This document shows positions 23,572-34,167 of a stretch of DNA of 64,000 bases, piece by piece. The notes under the pieces are model-generated. The model did not search any database, had not been told where the DNA came from, and saw only the letters and a list, made by a program, of their open reading frames with translations. The stretch is from Stictocephala bisonia (lineage: Eukaryota > Arthropoda > Insecta > Hemiptera > Membracidae), in assembly GCA_035578905.1 (NCBI GenBank), contig JAQJVL010000302.1, forward strand, positions 518,472 through 582,471, given 5' to 3'. The translations under genes and the position numbers were made by a program. Positions within the stretch are counted from its first letter, which is position 1, and each line of letters begins with the position of its first letter.

Positions 23572-24256
23572 ACATCCGGTTAGGCATATATATAAAATAT
23601 AATGTGTAGATATTGTAAATAAAGGGAACATTTTATATTTTCTTAGATCTAAATATGTATTAGGTTCATAAACTTTATAAAAGAAAGTGTTTTTATTCAT
23701 GTATGCTATTTTTAGAAATAATAATCTCTGAGTGCCTACAGGACACAAAAAGTGTGAATTTGTGAGTTTTAAAGTTTTTTGAAGAACGGCAATAACTTTT
23801 TTATTTTTCAGTGAATTTCAGTGTGTTTTTTTTTATTTTGTTCATAAACATATATACTTTGACACCCTGCTTACTAGTAATGCCTATGGAATTTTTTAAA
23901 AATCAAAGATGATGCTCAAACTTGGAAATTTGAAAAAAAATATTTTTCGTAAGTAGTTTTTTATGTTATAAATAGTTTTTATTACATAAAAAACTATTTA
24001 TAATTACCATTTATAACTGATTAGAATTACACATAATGTTGTCTAATGTAACATTTCCATTTAAAGCAGTCTTTGATGGTTATAACAAAAAAAGAAATAA
24101 GTAATTTGGTTCATAAATACTTGAGAAATAACCGTTTTAGCAAACTCTTACAAAAAATGCAAATTAGGCCTGGCACTTTATGCATACTCATATAGAAAAT
24201 ACCCCGGCACTTTTAGCATAGCAAAATGAAAAATGACCTGGCACTCAAAGGGTTAA

Positions 24257-24779
24257 GCAAATTGTGGAATAAACGAAGATTGTGACATCATAAATCTGCC
24301 AATACAAGTAGCTCAATATATGTCACTGTTACTCGTTCTACTGAAGTACATCACTGCCAGGACTATCTCACAGGTGGTACACCACATGTGCCAAGGCCGC
24401 TGACCAGACCTGGATTCAATGTCAGCAGTGCTGACACACCACAACACTCCTTAACTAACTACAGTTCCACAATATTTCAAGTTATAACTCTATTGACAAT
24501 CTATTCCATATTGATAGTTAGTTTACGCTACTTGTAAACTCTACTGATAGCCTCAATTCAATTACAATTATCACTTTAACTCTTTAACTCTCTAACTCAG
24601 ACAACTAATTTAAATCTATTTTTATTTGATCATAGTGGTCTGTCAGTTGTTTAATTATTTAATTGTAATTTTTTTCTGATCTTTTTCAAAATAATTTGTT
24701 CAATTAGAATATAAACTAAATTAAATCAATAAGATTTATCAGCTCACCATTGACAAATATGACCAAACTTTGAGCTGAA
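24257..24779. other. Sequence between piggyBac and the PWWP reading frame
   Basis: No coding segment is evident. It could be the 5' non-coding part of the retroelement that starts coding at 24780, but nothing in it proves this. Confidence 0.5.
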
Positions 24780-25079
24780 ATGAAAGTATTTGCCAAAATC
24801 AGAGATTTTTCATAGTGGCCAGCTATTATAAACAGAATTGAAGGTACTAATGAAAAATCCCTAAAATATCATGCCAGATTTTTCGGAACCCATGAATCAG
24901 CAACTGTGAAAGAAAATTGTTCATGGGCCTACGAAGAAAATAAAGAACAATATGGACAGCTTAAAACTGACAATTTTAAAAATAAAAGTTTCAACAAAGC
25001 TGTAAAGGAAGCAGAAGACTATGTGACTCCTAAGCATGACTCTAATATACTAGGAGAGCTCCAGGAAAAAATAACAAAC

Positions 25080-26213
25080 TTAACCCTTTGGATCCCAGGC
25101 GACGATGACATCGTCGCCAGAAGTGTGTACTAAGGATCCCAGGCGACGATGACATCGTCGCCGAAAAACTGTCGAAAAATCCCAGGCGACGATCTCATCG
25201 TCGCCACGTGTTAATTTAAATAATAAATTTCCGCGGGTTATTTTTCCCGCGGATTTTGACTAGTATTGGTATTAGAGTATACATCGAACTCAAATATACA
25301 AATTTCACAAAAAAATTACGAAACGTATGTGTCTTGTTTTTATTCTCCACTGAGCAAACACGAGGCGCTCAGCTGACTTGGCGCGCGATTGTTGCGGTCA
25401 CTGTTTACTACTCAATCGCTACTGTATGGTTATGTTACACTGTTTACTTTGTGTTTAGTGTAATGGATAGAGTTTGTTTGTGTTATTATGCGTTGTTTTT
25501 CTAATTTTTAGTGTAAATAGTTAAGTTTATAGTTTTATTTAACTTAGTAAGCTAGTGTTTTGTCGAAATGGACCGTGAAAACATCGCCGATAGACAAAGT
25601 GAAGTTGATAGGCAGCTAAATTACGATCTATCTGATGAGGAACTATTTTCTGATTCATCAGCTATATTTGACGACGACAGTGATGAGGACCCCACGTATT
25701 ATCCTGATGACAGTGGACGTAGTAGTGCTCCGGTTTTTACAAATCAGGACATTACGTTAATTTTTTATAACTTGTACTTATTACAGTAAAACTTTTTTTT
25801 TAGCTTGTATGATACATATTAGTATCAAATTTTGTTACAGTATACAAAAATATATTTGGAACAAAATAAAAATACTGCCCACAGATAATTTTTTTCCTTC
25901 TGCCCATAAAATGATGATAAACTTTAAAAATTTTTTGAAAAAAATTAATTTTTTTAAAATTTATATACATATACAAAAAAACGTCAACATGTAATGGCTT
26001 TTGTACATTGTTTTGGCTAGATAATATTGTAAAAAACATTTTAGTATAAAAAACTTCAATATAGCATGTGTATTAGAGGATTTATGAATATTTTCCCAAA
26101 TGCTTGTATTTTTGTCATTTTTGGCCTGGGATTCTTCGCACAGTTTTTGAAAAACTGGTCTGGGATTTTTTGCACAAAAAATATTTTTTTGGTCCTGGGA
26201 TCCAAAGGGTTAA
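25080..26213 (+). mobile_element. Internally deleted piggyBac inside the PWWP frame
   Basis: TTAA at 25080-25083 and 26210-26213 flank perfect 16-bp inverted ends (CCCTTTGGATCCCAGG). Three palindromes follow the left end. From 25568 the element encodes only the acidic N-terminus of a transposase (YDLSDEELFSDSSAIFDDDS, then DEDPTYYPDD). The catalytic domain is deleted, so this is non-autonomous. Excision at TTAA would rejoin the host frame exactly. Confidence 0.9.
25098..25205. repeat. Three 21-bp palindromes at 43-44-bp spacing, left end of second piggyBac
   Basis: GGCGACGATGACATCGTCGCC is a perfect inverted repeat with a one-base centre. It occurs at 25098-25118 and 25142-25162; a version with CTC at the centre lies at 25185-25205. 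The first two follow a repeated GATCCCA. The spacing matches the first piggyBac, though the sequence is unrelated. Confidence 0.9.
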
Positions 26214-26882
26214 ACAACGAAGATGAAACAGACCTGGAAACATCTCTAACCCTGGCGGCGAAAGTAGGGAATGCCCTACTCACTCAAAATAAACAACTAC
26301 AAGAGGAACTAGATACCAAACAATTACAAAACTTTCATAGAGAATCTATGAAATGGAAGCTATAAATGTAAATATTTATCAAGATCATGTTGACAAACTT
26401 GAAAATATAAATCAAGCTGAAATAACCAGAATTAGTGAACTAGTCAAAACTTTAAATGACAGTGAACAACAACTGGAAATAGAGAGAGAACTAAGGAGCC
26501 AGCTCACCAAAACCTTTGAAGACATTGATAGGGAAAAGGAGGGAACCCTTTTATGGTATGAAAACGCAATAAAGATCAGCAAAAACTAATAGAACAACTC
26601 AAAACTACTAAACAGGATTGTGACCAAATCTTACTCCAAGGACGACAGAAGAAACTGGCACACAGACGAACTCCATAGATTCAACTACTACAGGCAACAC
26701 CAATACCAATCTACTAACAGAAATTGAAAAAGTGAAAATAAGACTAAGCTCAATGGAAACTCTATTTGAAACACTGCAGACATACCAGATAAAACAAAGC
26801 ATTTTCACCAATGCGCAAATCTTTCAAAACAATGTCAGGCCCCACCCTTTTAGCAATATCTATATGAACACCGACATTGAAC

Positions 26883-27095
26883 CGACACCTGGAGATAGTC
26901 AAACTAGAAGTGAAAAACTGATACCCCTGACAACGACTCAGACAAATAATGATACCCACACGACACCTGGAGCTAGACAAACCACTAATGAAAAACTGAT
27001 GCACCCCTTGATAACAACCCAGACGAATAATGATATCCACACGACACCTGGAGCCAGACAAACCACTAACGAAAAACTGATGCACCACCTGAAAC
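26883..27095 (+). repeat. In-frame 78/81-bp tandem repeat in the PWWP element
   Basis: The segment starting CGACACCTGGAGNTAG recurs at 26883, 26961 and 27042. The units are 78 and 81 bp, multiples of three, and encode a Thr-rich peptide of the form TTPGARQTTNEKLMHPL. The expansion preserved the frame, so it arose while the ORF was functional or by chance. Confidence 0.8.
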
Positions 27096-27718
27096 CGACC
27101 CGCCTGACGAGTGGAAGCAGGAAGACCACAAGCAAACAACTGAGGTATCGACATTTGACACACACCAAGAAGTTAATTAACACCGCAAAGTATAATCAGA
27201 CTGAACGAACCCCAAAGAAAAATTAGTTTAGCGTATCACCACAAGTCTCAAAAAATTGTCAAAAACAGTCACATCTGATAGAAAATCCCCAATTACTTCC
27301 CCCTGAAACAAACTTTCAAACTATAAAGGTGAGACTGAGCCAACCAATTAAAACCTGTAAAGACCCACCAAAATTTGCCAGGGAAGAAGAAAGATTGAAT
27401 CAATAAAAGATTTTTTCGAGGGCCATATTGAGTTCTAAAAAAAATACACTTTCTTTCAAGCCAAAAATCAGAAATCACGACTAACCAAAGCCCTAAAGTA
27501 ACTAATCAATCAACCACTCCACCACTAACGAATGCCACTGCCGTACTGTCCATCCAGCAATCTGTACAAGTTGACTCCAGCTCCCCAGCCTCTACACCTA
27601 ATAAAATCCAAGTGCAAGCCAATGTTCACAGATCTGACGTTTTTTTAGATTAGAAAAAAATCACACTAAAACTACTAGCAGCACAATAAATAATAACATC
27701 CCAAAAAACACAAAACAA

Positions 27719-28217
27719 NNNNNNNNNNNNNNNNNNNNNNNNNNNNNNNNNNNNNNNNNNNNNNNNNNNNNNNNNNNNNNNNNNNNNNNNNNNNNNNNNN
27801 NNNNNNNNNNNNNNNNNNNNNNNNNNNNNNNNNNNNNNNNNNNNNNNNNNNNNNNNNNNNNNNNNNNNNNNNNNNNNNNNNNNNNNNNNNNNNNNNNNNN
27901 NNNNNNNNNNNNNNNNNNNNNNNNNNNNNNNNNNNNNNNNNNNNNNNNNNNNNNNNNNNNNNNNNNNNNNNNNNNNNNNNNNNNNNNNNNNNNNNNNNNN
28001 NNNNNNNNNNNNNNNNNNNNNNNNNNNNNNNNNNNNNNNNNNNNNNNNNNNNNNNNNNNNNNNNNNNNNNNNNNNNNNNNNNNNNNNNNNNNNNNNNNNN
28101 NNNNNNNNNNNNNNNNNNNNNNNNNNNNNNNNNNNNNNNNNNNNNNNNNNNNNNNNNNNNNNNNNNNNNNNNNNNNNNNNNNNNNNNNNNNNNNNNNNNN
28201 NNNNNNNNNNNNNNNNN
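27719..28217. other. Assembly gap (499 N)
   Basis: A run of 499 undetermined bases. The gap may be of estimated or arbitrary size. The downstream part of the PWWP-containing element is expected here. Confidence 1.
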
Positions 28218-29342
28218 TTTTTTATTTTCCACAACAAACTAAAAATATAAAACTTTGTATATGGGTACAAAATTACTATTTTTCCTAAACAACTTTTTCT
28301 TGTCTATTCAGTAGTAATTTTTTAGAATTTGTACATGTGCTATTTGATTACCTACAATGATCATACTGTAACTTTGCAAATATTTTTCATTTTTGTGTTT
28401 TATGTAAACAAACAATTAAAAAAAACTAATAGTTTATATAAAATTTAACAACATATTATTATAGTGCTCAAAATAATAAACAATTGGCTATCTTGGAATT
28501 ATTTACAAAAATTTTTTAGTACTCCTAAGGAGGGTTATAAGTTATGTACAAAATTTAAAAAAATGTTTCAATCTTTTCTAGACAATAATTATTTACTTTT
28601 TTTGTAAGTTTTGATGGTAGTATGTGAAAGTACAGTTCTTGAGAAGAAAAACTAAATGATAAAATTGACATTTGGAACATATTTAGTATCTTTTATGATT
28701 TTTACAAAAAAAGCTTGTAAAGCGCTAAAAAGAAGCGCTTTGCATTTGGGAGTTCATAATGGGCCACCTAGTATTTACCATCTAGGGTTAATAAATGCTA
28801 TTACTAAACAACACATAAAATTGCAGGTTATTTTAAAATTGTATAAAGCTTAAATGTTTTAGATCTCCTCATGATAAATTTCAATTAAATTCTTTATTGT
28901 TGTATACTAATTTGAGCATTACATTTGATTTAACAAAATTGTATTCGTTTAAAAAAAAATTTTTATAAACATTTTATCAATAGAAAAATGTAGAGAACCA
29001 CTGAGAATAAATAAAATGTTATCAATTCGTTACTTTTTTTAAATATATAATTTTTAAAGATTTTTAGGGTGTATTATGCTTTATATTGGGGACGCACTGT
29101 TCTTACTGACTGAATCCACATTACTTGTTGAATCACTAGGCGAAAGATATTAGAAAGTTTTTATAATCATATTCAAAAAGTATTCAGAACCGGGAACTGA
29201 TTTCAGTAAAGAACCGAACCGAAAAGAAAAAAAATGGAACCAACCCATCATTAGTCCACCATGAATAAACACTGTATATAACATTTGTATATATTGTGTG
29301 TTATGTATTTTATGTGTATGGTATTTTTGTTTTTACACTATA
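28218..29342. other. AT-rich intron; no gene
   Basis: No supportable coding segment. The stretch 29185-29255 (AGAACCGAACCGAAAAG followed by GGAACCAACCCATCA) resembles one end of a hAT-type MITE. A related sequence in the opposite sense occurs at 51975-52030. The evidence is thin. Confidence 0.5.
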
Positions 29343-30084
29343 AAGTAAACCTCATTTTATCCAGACCCGAATTATCCGGATTCCGGTTTATACGGATCGG
29401 CTGACTGATCCGATGGACGGTGAATATTTGTTTCATAAATTTGTTACACCACCGTAGAAACATTAAACGTCGTTCTCTCATGGCAGCGCCAGCAATGAAA
29501 TCATCACAGCCGCGTTACTTGCGTAGTATCAAAGACGTGCACGCATATAGGCATGGTTCCCGGTACACAGCAAACTGTACGAACTGTATTGTATTTGGAT
29601 TTTTCTTGGTCAATCTACACGGAACACTAGCATTGCTAGCTGTCATGTTGCTTTTTATTGTTTCTATTAGTTGCCGCTGAGTTGCGTACATAAACATTTA
29701 AGGTTATAGTATGGTTATGAATATGCAGAATTCTGAATATTGCTGAATAAATACTTTCTAGTGTGATAGTAAATGTTATTAAACGCTATTTTATGTTTTT
29801 TATTCATATGATCTTCCTATCCAGACATTTATCAATGGTCCAGACTATTAACTTTAGTCAAGTTTAGCAATGATGACATATTTTTTGTTGGCCCTTCTTC
29901 AGTTCTCAAAATATTGTCTCAGAAAATAAAGCAAGATCGGACCGTCTGTGTGCCTTAATGAAGCATAAATTGCCTATTGTATCATGTAGGCATCTTTTAC
30001 CGATATTTATCCAATTTTTATCTTGTATTTTTTTATCCGGATAGGCATACCGCCACATTAGTCCAGATAAAACGAGGTTTACTG
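29343..30084. mobile_element. Pogo/Tigger-like MITE
   Basis: The 742-bp element is bounded by TA dinucleotides (29341-29342 and 30085-30086). Its 24-bp ends are inverted with about 22 matches: AAGTAAACCTCATTTTATCC on the left and, on the other strand at the right, CAGTAAACCTCGTTTTATCT. These resemble Tigger/pogo ends. A region starting near 29420 is open for 86 codons but has no transposase motif. A second copy lies at 49957-50793 in the opposite orientation. Confidence 0.8.
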
Positions 30085-30366
30085 TATATGTTCTATTGAA
30101 TTGGAATGTTATATCTAAAATAAATAAATAATACATTGTTACAATCTTGATAATGTGCTGTCTGAAGTATTATTGTTGTTATGGATATGGTTATTAAGAA
30201 ACACCAATATTCGTCACAAGAAACACCAATATTCCTTACAAGTCTTACTGTAACGGACATGTCAAACAGTTAGATATTTACGAATAGTGGTTTAGAACAT
30301 AACAAACATTTTTTTTAATGTAGTGTATATTATAGTATTTTACTATTTTTAGTTTCTTATTGACAG

Positions 30367-30588
30367 ATAGTCTTCAGTCACAGCAATGTCTCCTACGGAC
30401 ACAGCAACACCTGAATACATATGCAAGGCAAGGCCTACGTGTTCTGGTAATGGCGAAGCGTACTCTCAGTTCAGCACAGTTTGCTGATTGGCATGAGAGA
30501 TTGTGCCAAGCAGAGCTTCTTCATGATACGCGAGAGAGGAGACTACGAGAACTGTTCAGTGAAGTAGAGTCTAGCCTTACACTACTTG
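30367..30588 (+). CDS. ATP10-like P4-ATPase exon (N domain to P domain link)
   Basis: The exon follows ATTGACAG and ends at CTTG|GTAATT (phase 1 on both sides). It encodes HLNTYARQGLRVLVMAKRTL, the conserved YAxxGLRTLxxAxR block of P4-ATPases, then a charged helix (FADWHERLCQAELLHDTRER) and FSEVESSLTLLG, which leads to GATGIEDRLQ in the next exon. It forms the end of the nucleotide-binding domain. The introns on each side are 19 and 10.5 kb, both stuffed with mobile elements. Confidence 0.9.
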
Positions 30589-31174
30589 GTAATTACAAAA
30601 TTATAGTTAAATCTTGATTGGAATATAGGACTTGCAGTCAGAGACCACCTTAATTAATTTAAATGTTGCTGGAGTTTGCTTAGCACTTTTGTACGAATAC
30701 ATGTTTGCACTAGTGGTGTAATGCTGTAACCCAGTTACTTGGAGACAAAGTGATGTGTGTATTATATGCGGTAGGTTTTGTATTAGTCATCTAAATACTG
30801 ACATGGCATTCACACAATAATTGTTATAAACATGATGGTGTCGATTGTCGTCTTGGACACTTTTAGAGAAGTGTGGACTATCCATAGGTGGTGGCCAGGG
30901 TTGAGATGTTGTATAGGGAAATAACAGAGTATAAGGCCTGTCGGTTAGCTGAAAATTGTACCAATTCATATTGTTCAGATTCCATGCTAAACTAGGTCTT
31001 TTAGTTTCTTTGGTTATTAATAAATGGATTTTTTTGACCATAAGTTGAACTTAGTCAGTAACCGGACTACACAGGTTGTCCACTCATTGTATACTTGTGT
31101 AATCATTCTGCCATAAAATATGCAAAAGCTGTGTCAGCATCTCAAATATTTTGGCGTTGCTCTTGTGTCACAAG
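30589..31174. other. Intron sequence with no recognisable feature
   Basis: No supportable gene or repeat was found between the exon at 30588 and the 57-bp minisatellite. Confidence 0.6.
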
Positions 31175-32095
31175 GTTTATTTGGCCTGCACTAATGATGG
31201 TACAAACAGGACATTTATGTGGGCGTTAAGGGCTTATTTGGCCTGCACTAATGACGGTACAAACAGGACATTTATGTGGGCGTTAAGGGCTTATTTGGCC
31301 TGCACTAATGACGGTACAAACAGGACATTTATGTGGGCGTTAAGGGCTTATTTGGCCTGCACTAATGACGGTACAAACAGGACATTTATGTGGGCGTTAA
31401 GGGCTTATTTGGCCTGCACTAATGACGGTACAAACAGGACATTTATGTGGGCGTTAAGGGCTTATTTGGCCTGCACTAATGACGGTACAAACAGGACATT
31501 TATGTGGGCGTTAAGGGCTTATTTGGCCTGCACTAATGACGGTACAAACAGGACATTTATGTGGGCGTTAAGGGCTTATTTGGCCTGCACTAATGACGGT
31601 ACAAACAGGACATTTATGTGGGCGTTAAGGGCTTATTTGGCCTGCACTAATGACGGTACAAACAGGACATTTATGTGGGCGTTAAGGGCTTATTTGGCCT
31701 GCACTAATGACGGTACAAACAGGACATTTATGTGGGCGTTAAGGGCTTATTTGGCCTGCACTAATGACGGTACAAACAGGACATTTATGTGGGCGTTAAG
31801 GGCTTATTTGGCCTGCACTAATGACGGTACAAACAGGACATTTATGTGGGTGTTAAGGGCTTATTTGGCCTGCACTAATGACGGTACAAACAGGACATTT
31901 ATGTGGGCGTTAAGGGCTTATTTGGCCTGCACTAATGACGGTACAAACAGGACATTTATGTGGGCGTTAAGGGCTTATTTGGCCTGCACTAATGACGGTA
32001 CAAACAGGACATTTATGTGGACGTTAAGGGCTTATTTGGCCTGCACTAATGACGGTACAAACAGGACATTTATGTGGGCGTTAAGGGCTTATTTA
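31175..32095 (+). repeat. 57-bp minisatellite, 16 near-identical copies
   Basis: The 57-bp unit starts at GCTTATTTGGCCTGCACTAA and repeats 16 times with only a handful of substitutions (GATGG for GACGG in the first copy, GTGGGTG and GTGGACG for GTGGGCG in two others). Because 57 is 19 codons, one frame stays open for 320 codons (unit AYLACTNDGTNRTFMWALR). I see no start context, splice sites or domain, so I treat the open frame as a by-product. It sits in the 10.5-kb flippase intron. Confidence 0.95.
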
Positions 32096-33400
32096 AATAA
32101 TAAATGTTTCTAATGGTAGGAAATTGAATTTACTTCAATCAATCAGATATACATTGATGTGAATTTTGTTAAATCTTAATTGTATGGTACTTTAAGGCAT
32201 AGTACAGCTAATTAACAATGATCTAGGGTTATAAATAGTAATAGAATTAATTGTAATGTTGTAAGAAATAAATTTGATTTATTATCTTGGCATTTAGATT
32301 GTTTTCTAACTTTAATTTAGTAAAAACTATAAGCTTGAGTTAAGATTAAATTCTTTATTTACTAATTTTAAGATAGAGGATAGTTTATTTTGATAGAGAT
32401 TTATCTACCAACTGAAGGTGTAGTTGGGAGAGAGTAGTTCATGCTGGTAGAAATTGTGCTGTAAATATTAATTTTAACGGATCGTGTTAACACAGTTTAT
32501 TCAGATTTATTCATAATCCAGCCAGTTTCACTTCTCCTAATACAATCATTTCATTCCACCATTTTGAATTCCAGTACAATAAACTAGATTAAACACTGAC
32601 AAAACTTTATTCACTTGTTAGTAACCAGGTTTTTTTAGCAAACAAAAAAAGTTTCCTACCATGTACAAAATATGATTAGGAAGTTTTTATACAATATTTT
32701 GTTACTTTAAAAGACATAAAATATTAAGTGGTAATGAATTACCAACGTGGTCTTTTTTGCAAGTTAAATGAATGGCAGTAAACTGTTGCTGGTCCTTGAA
32801 TGGTTAAATAGCTACTTATGAAAAATTGTGATGAAATGAAATAAAAAGTGATTTTATTTGTATTTTATAAATAGTAAGATTATGACTACAAAGTCCTCCC
32901 TTACAACTTCCTAACCTAGGAGGGTATTTAGTTCTTACTGTGGAAGAACATGTGATTCATATAATTGATGACTGGGGAAGATTGACTTGGACTTCCCTTT
33001 ATAGGATTTAGGATAATGGAAGCATAGTAGAAAAGACTAGAGCTAGAACTGTGAATGAAACATCTGTTTTTGAGGATTTATGTGCCCAGAAAGTTTCCTG
33101 ATGTTTCATCCTTCCTAAATAAAAACTGTGATAACTGCCCTTATTAATACAGGGTGGATAATAATATGGAAATACTTTCACAACAAAGTTATTTTTTCCA
33201 TAGAGAATTTGAGTTTAATTTTTTTTAATAATTGTGTTCCATAAAGTATAATTTTTGATCAGAATAGTTTACTTAAAACTGTTAAAAAGTGGAGAAAAAT
33301 ATTGTTCAAATTAGTTACTTTGAAATTCAAATGACTGCTACTCTGGGAAGGATAAACCTTTTGAAAACCAGTTTGTGGCAATTAAGGGGGGACTCCATCT
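32096..33400. other. AT-rich intron; no gene
   Basis: No coding segment, RNA motif or clear repeat was seen. Confidence 0.55.
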
Positions 33401-34167
33401 TTAACACATTCAGTGATAAGGCCGTATTTTCTTTTTCACCATGTGTGGCTGCATACATCAATTAAAAACTTACCTTAATGGCTGAACAATTTTTTTTCAA
33501 AAACTTATTTTTGTGATTGTATAGTGTCAATTTATGACTGTCGGAAGTAGTCTGTATACATGGAAAGCTCAAAATAATTCATTTTCATGTATGGCCGCCT
33601 AGTCGGCCATCAGTCCCTGGCGAACGAATTTGCTGAAAAATTAGTGTCCAAGATTTGTTACTTCACTTTATTTTGTAATAAACTAGTTAGCAATAAGGAA
33701 TGAAGTAAAACAAATAAAAAGATTAAAAACCACTATTATCAGGTCCATTTCTAACATTTTTTCACAATTAGCCAAATCTGAGATAAATTTTTCAAAACAT
33801 GCTACAGAACACAATTCAGGTTGGTCAGGGCATTCATAGAACATAAATACAGCATTTTCAAATGTTCCTTATTTGCAGTACATTCTACATATTTTTTACT
33901 TAATTGTATTTCTAATTTCTCGAAAAAACAAATTAAAAACAGTAACAGAACCTCCAAAAATAACCTTAACCAGAAACTGAAAACCACGTCCTACTCATAG
34001 GATACCATAGAAATACGGGACTTACTAGCAAGCAAACCTGGCAAAGGCTGGGCGAAGACTGATTTAATAATGTGAGTGAGGCAGTATGGCCGACTAGACG
34101 GCCATCAGCTACTGCCAGTGACAACCGTTTGGCCGACTAAACGGCCACGCAGCACTGAATGTGTTAA
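33401..34167. mobile_element. Non-autonomous piggyBac-type MITE with GGCCG palindromes
   Basis: The 767-bp element is bounded by TTAA (33401-33404 and 34164-34167), with ends CACATTCAGTG in inverted orientation (11 identical bases). A palindrome-like motif GGCCGACTAGACGGCC occurs near the right end at 34088-34103 and again as GGCCGACTAAACGGCC at 34131-34146, 43 bp apart. A further copy lies at 33593-33608. The ends resemble those of the piggyBac at 35877-40941 (CACATTCGATGC and CACATTGAGTGC), so that family may have mobilised it. There is no transposase. Confidence 0.85.

Larger units (their letters stand above)
21117..24256 (+). mobile_element. piggyBac element with decayed transposase
   Basis: The 3140-bp element is flanked by TTAA (21117-21120 and 24253-24256). 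The ends are near-inverted: TCCCTTTAGTGCCA on the left and, on the other strand at the right, CCCTTTGAGTGCCA. Just inside the left end are three palindromes listed separately. The transposase gene (21556-23571) has at least four frameshifts and a lost catalytic residue, so it cannot move by itself. About 680 bp of 3' non-coding sequence follow. Confidence 0.9.
24780..27655 (+). pseudogene. PWWP-domain plus coiled-coil ORF of probable retroelement origin
   Basis: The frame starts at ATG 24780 (MKVFAKIRDFS, stop, WPAIINRIEG). It continues KYHARFFGTHESATVKE and YEENKEQYGQ with FNKAVKEAEDY, a clear PWWP domain closest in pattern to HDGF/LEDGF (FFGTHETA, PYxENKxKYGK, FNxGxxE). The TAG at 24813-24815 replaces the first Trp of the WWP motif. 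After removal of the piggyBac insert at 25080-26213 the frame continues with ETSLTLAAKVGNALLTQNKQ, then long heptad-rich helices (to about 26830), a Thr/Gln-rich repeat region and a frame ending at 27655 before the gap. Three or more frameshifts are present. I infer an ORF1-like protein of a non-LTR element, in which an SGNH domain may lie in the gap. It could instead be a decayed host paralogue. Confidence 0.65.

Noticed and set aside
27650..28270. Long minus-strand open frame across the gap
   Set aside because: Almost all of it is undetermined sequence.
31151..32113. 320-codon open frame of identical 19-residue units
   Set aside because: It exists only because the tandem unit is 57 bp without a stop. 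There is no start context, domain or splice evidence.
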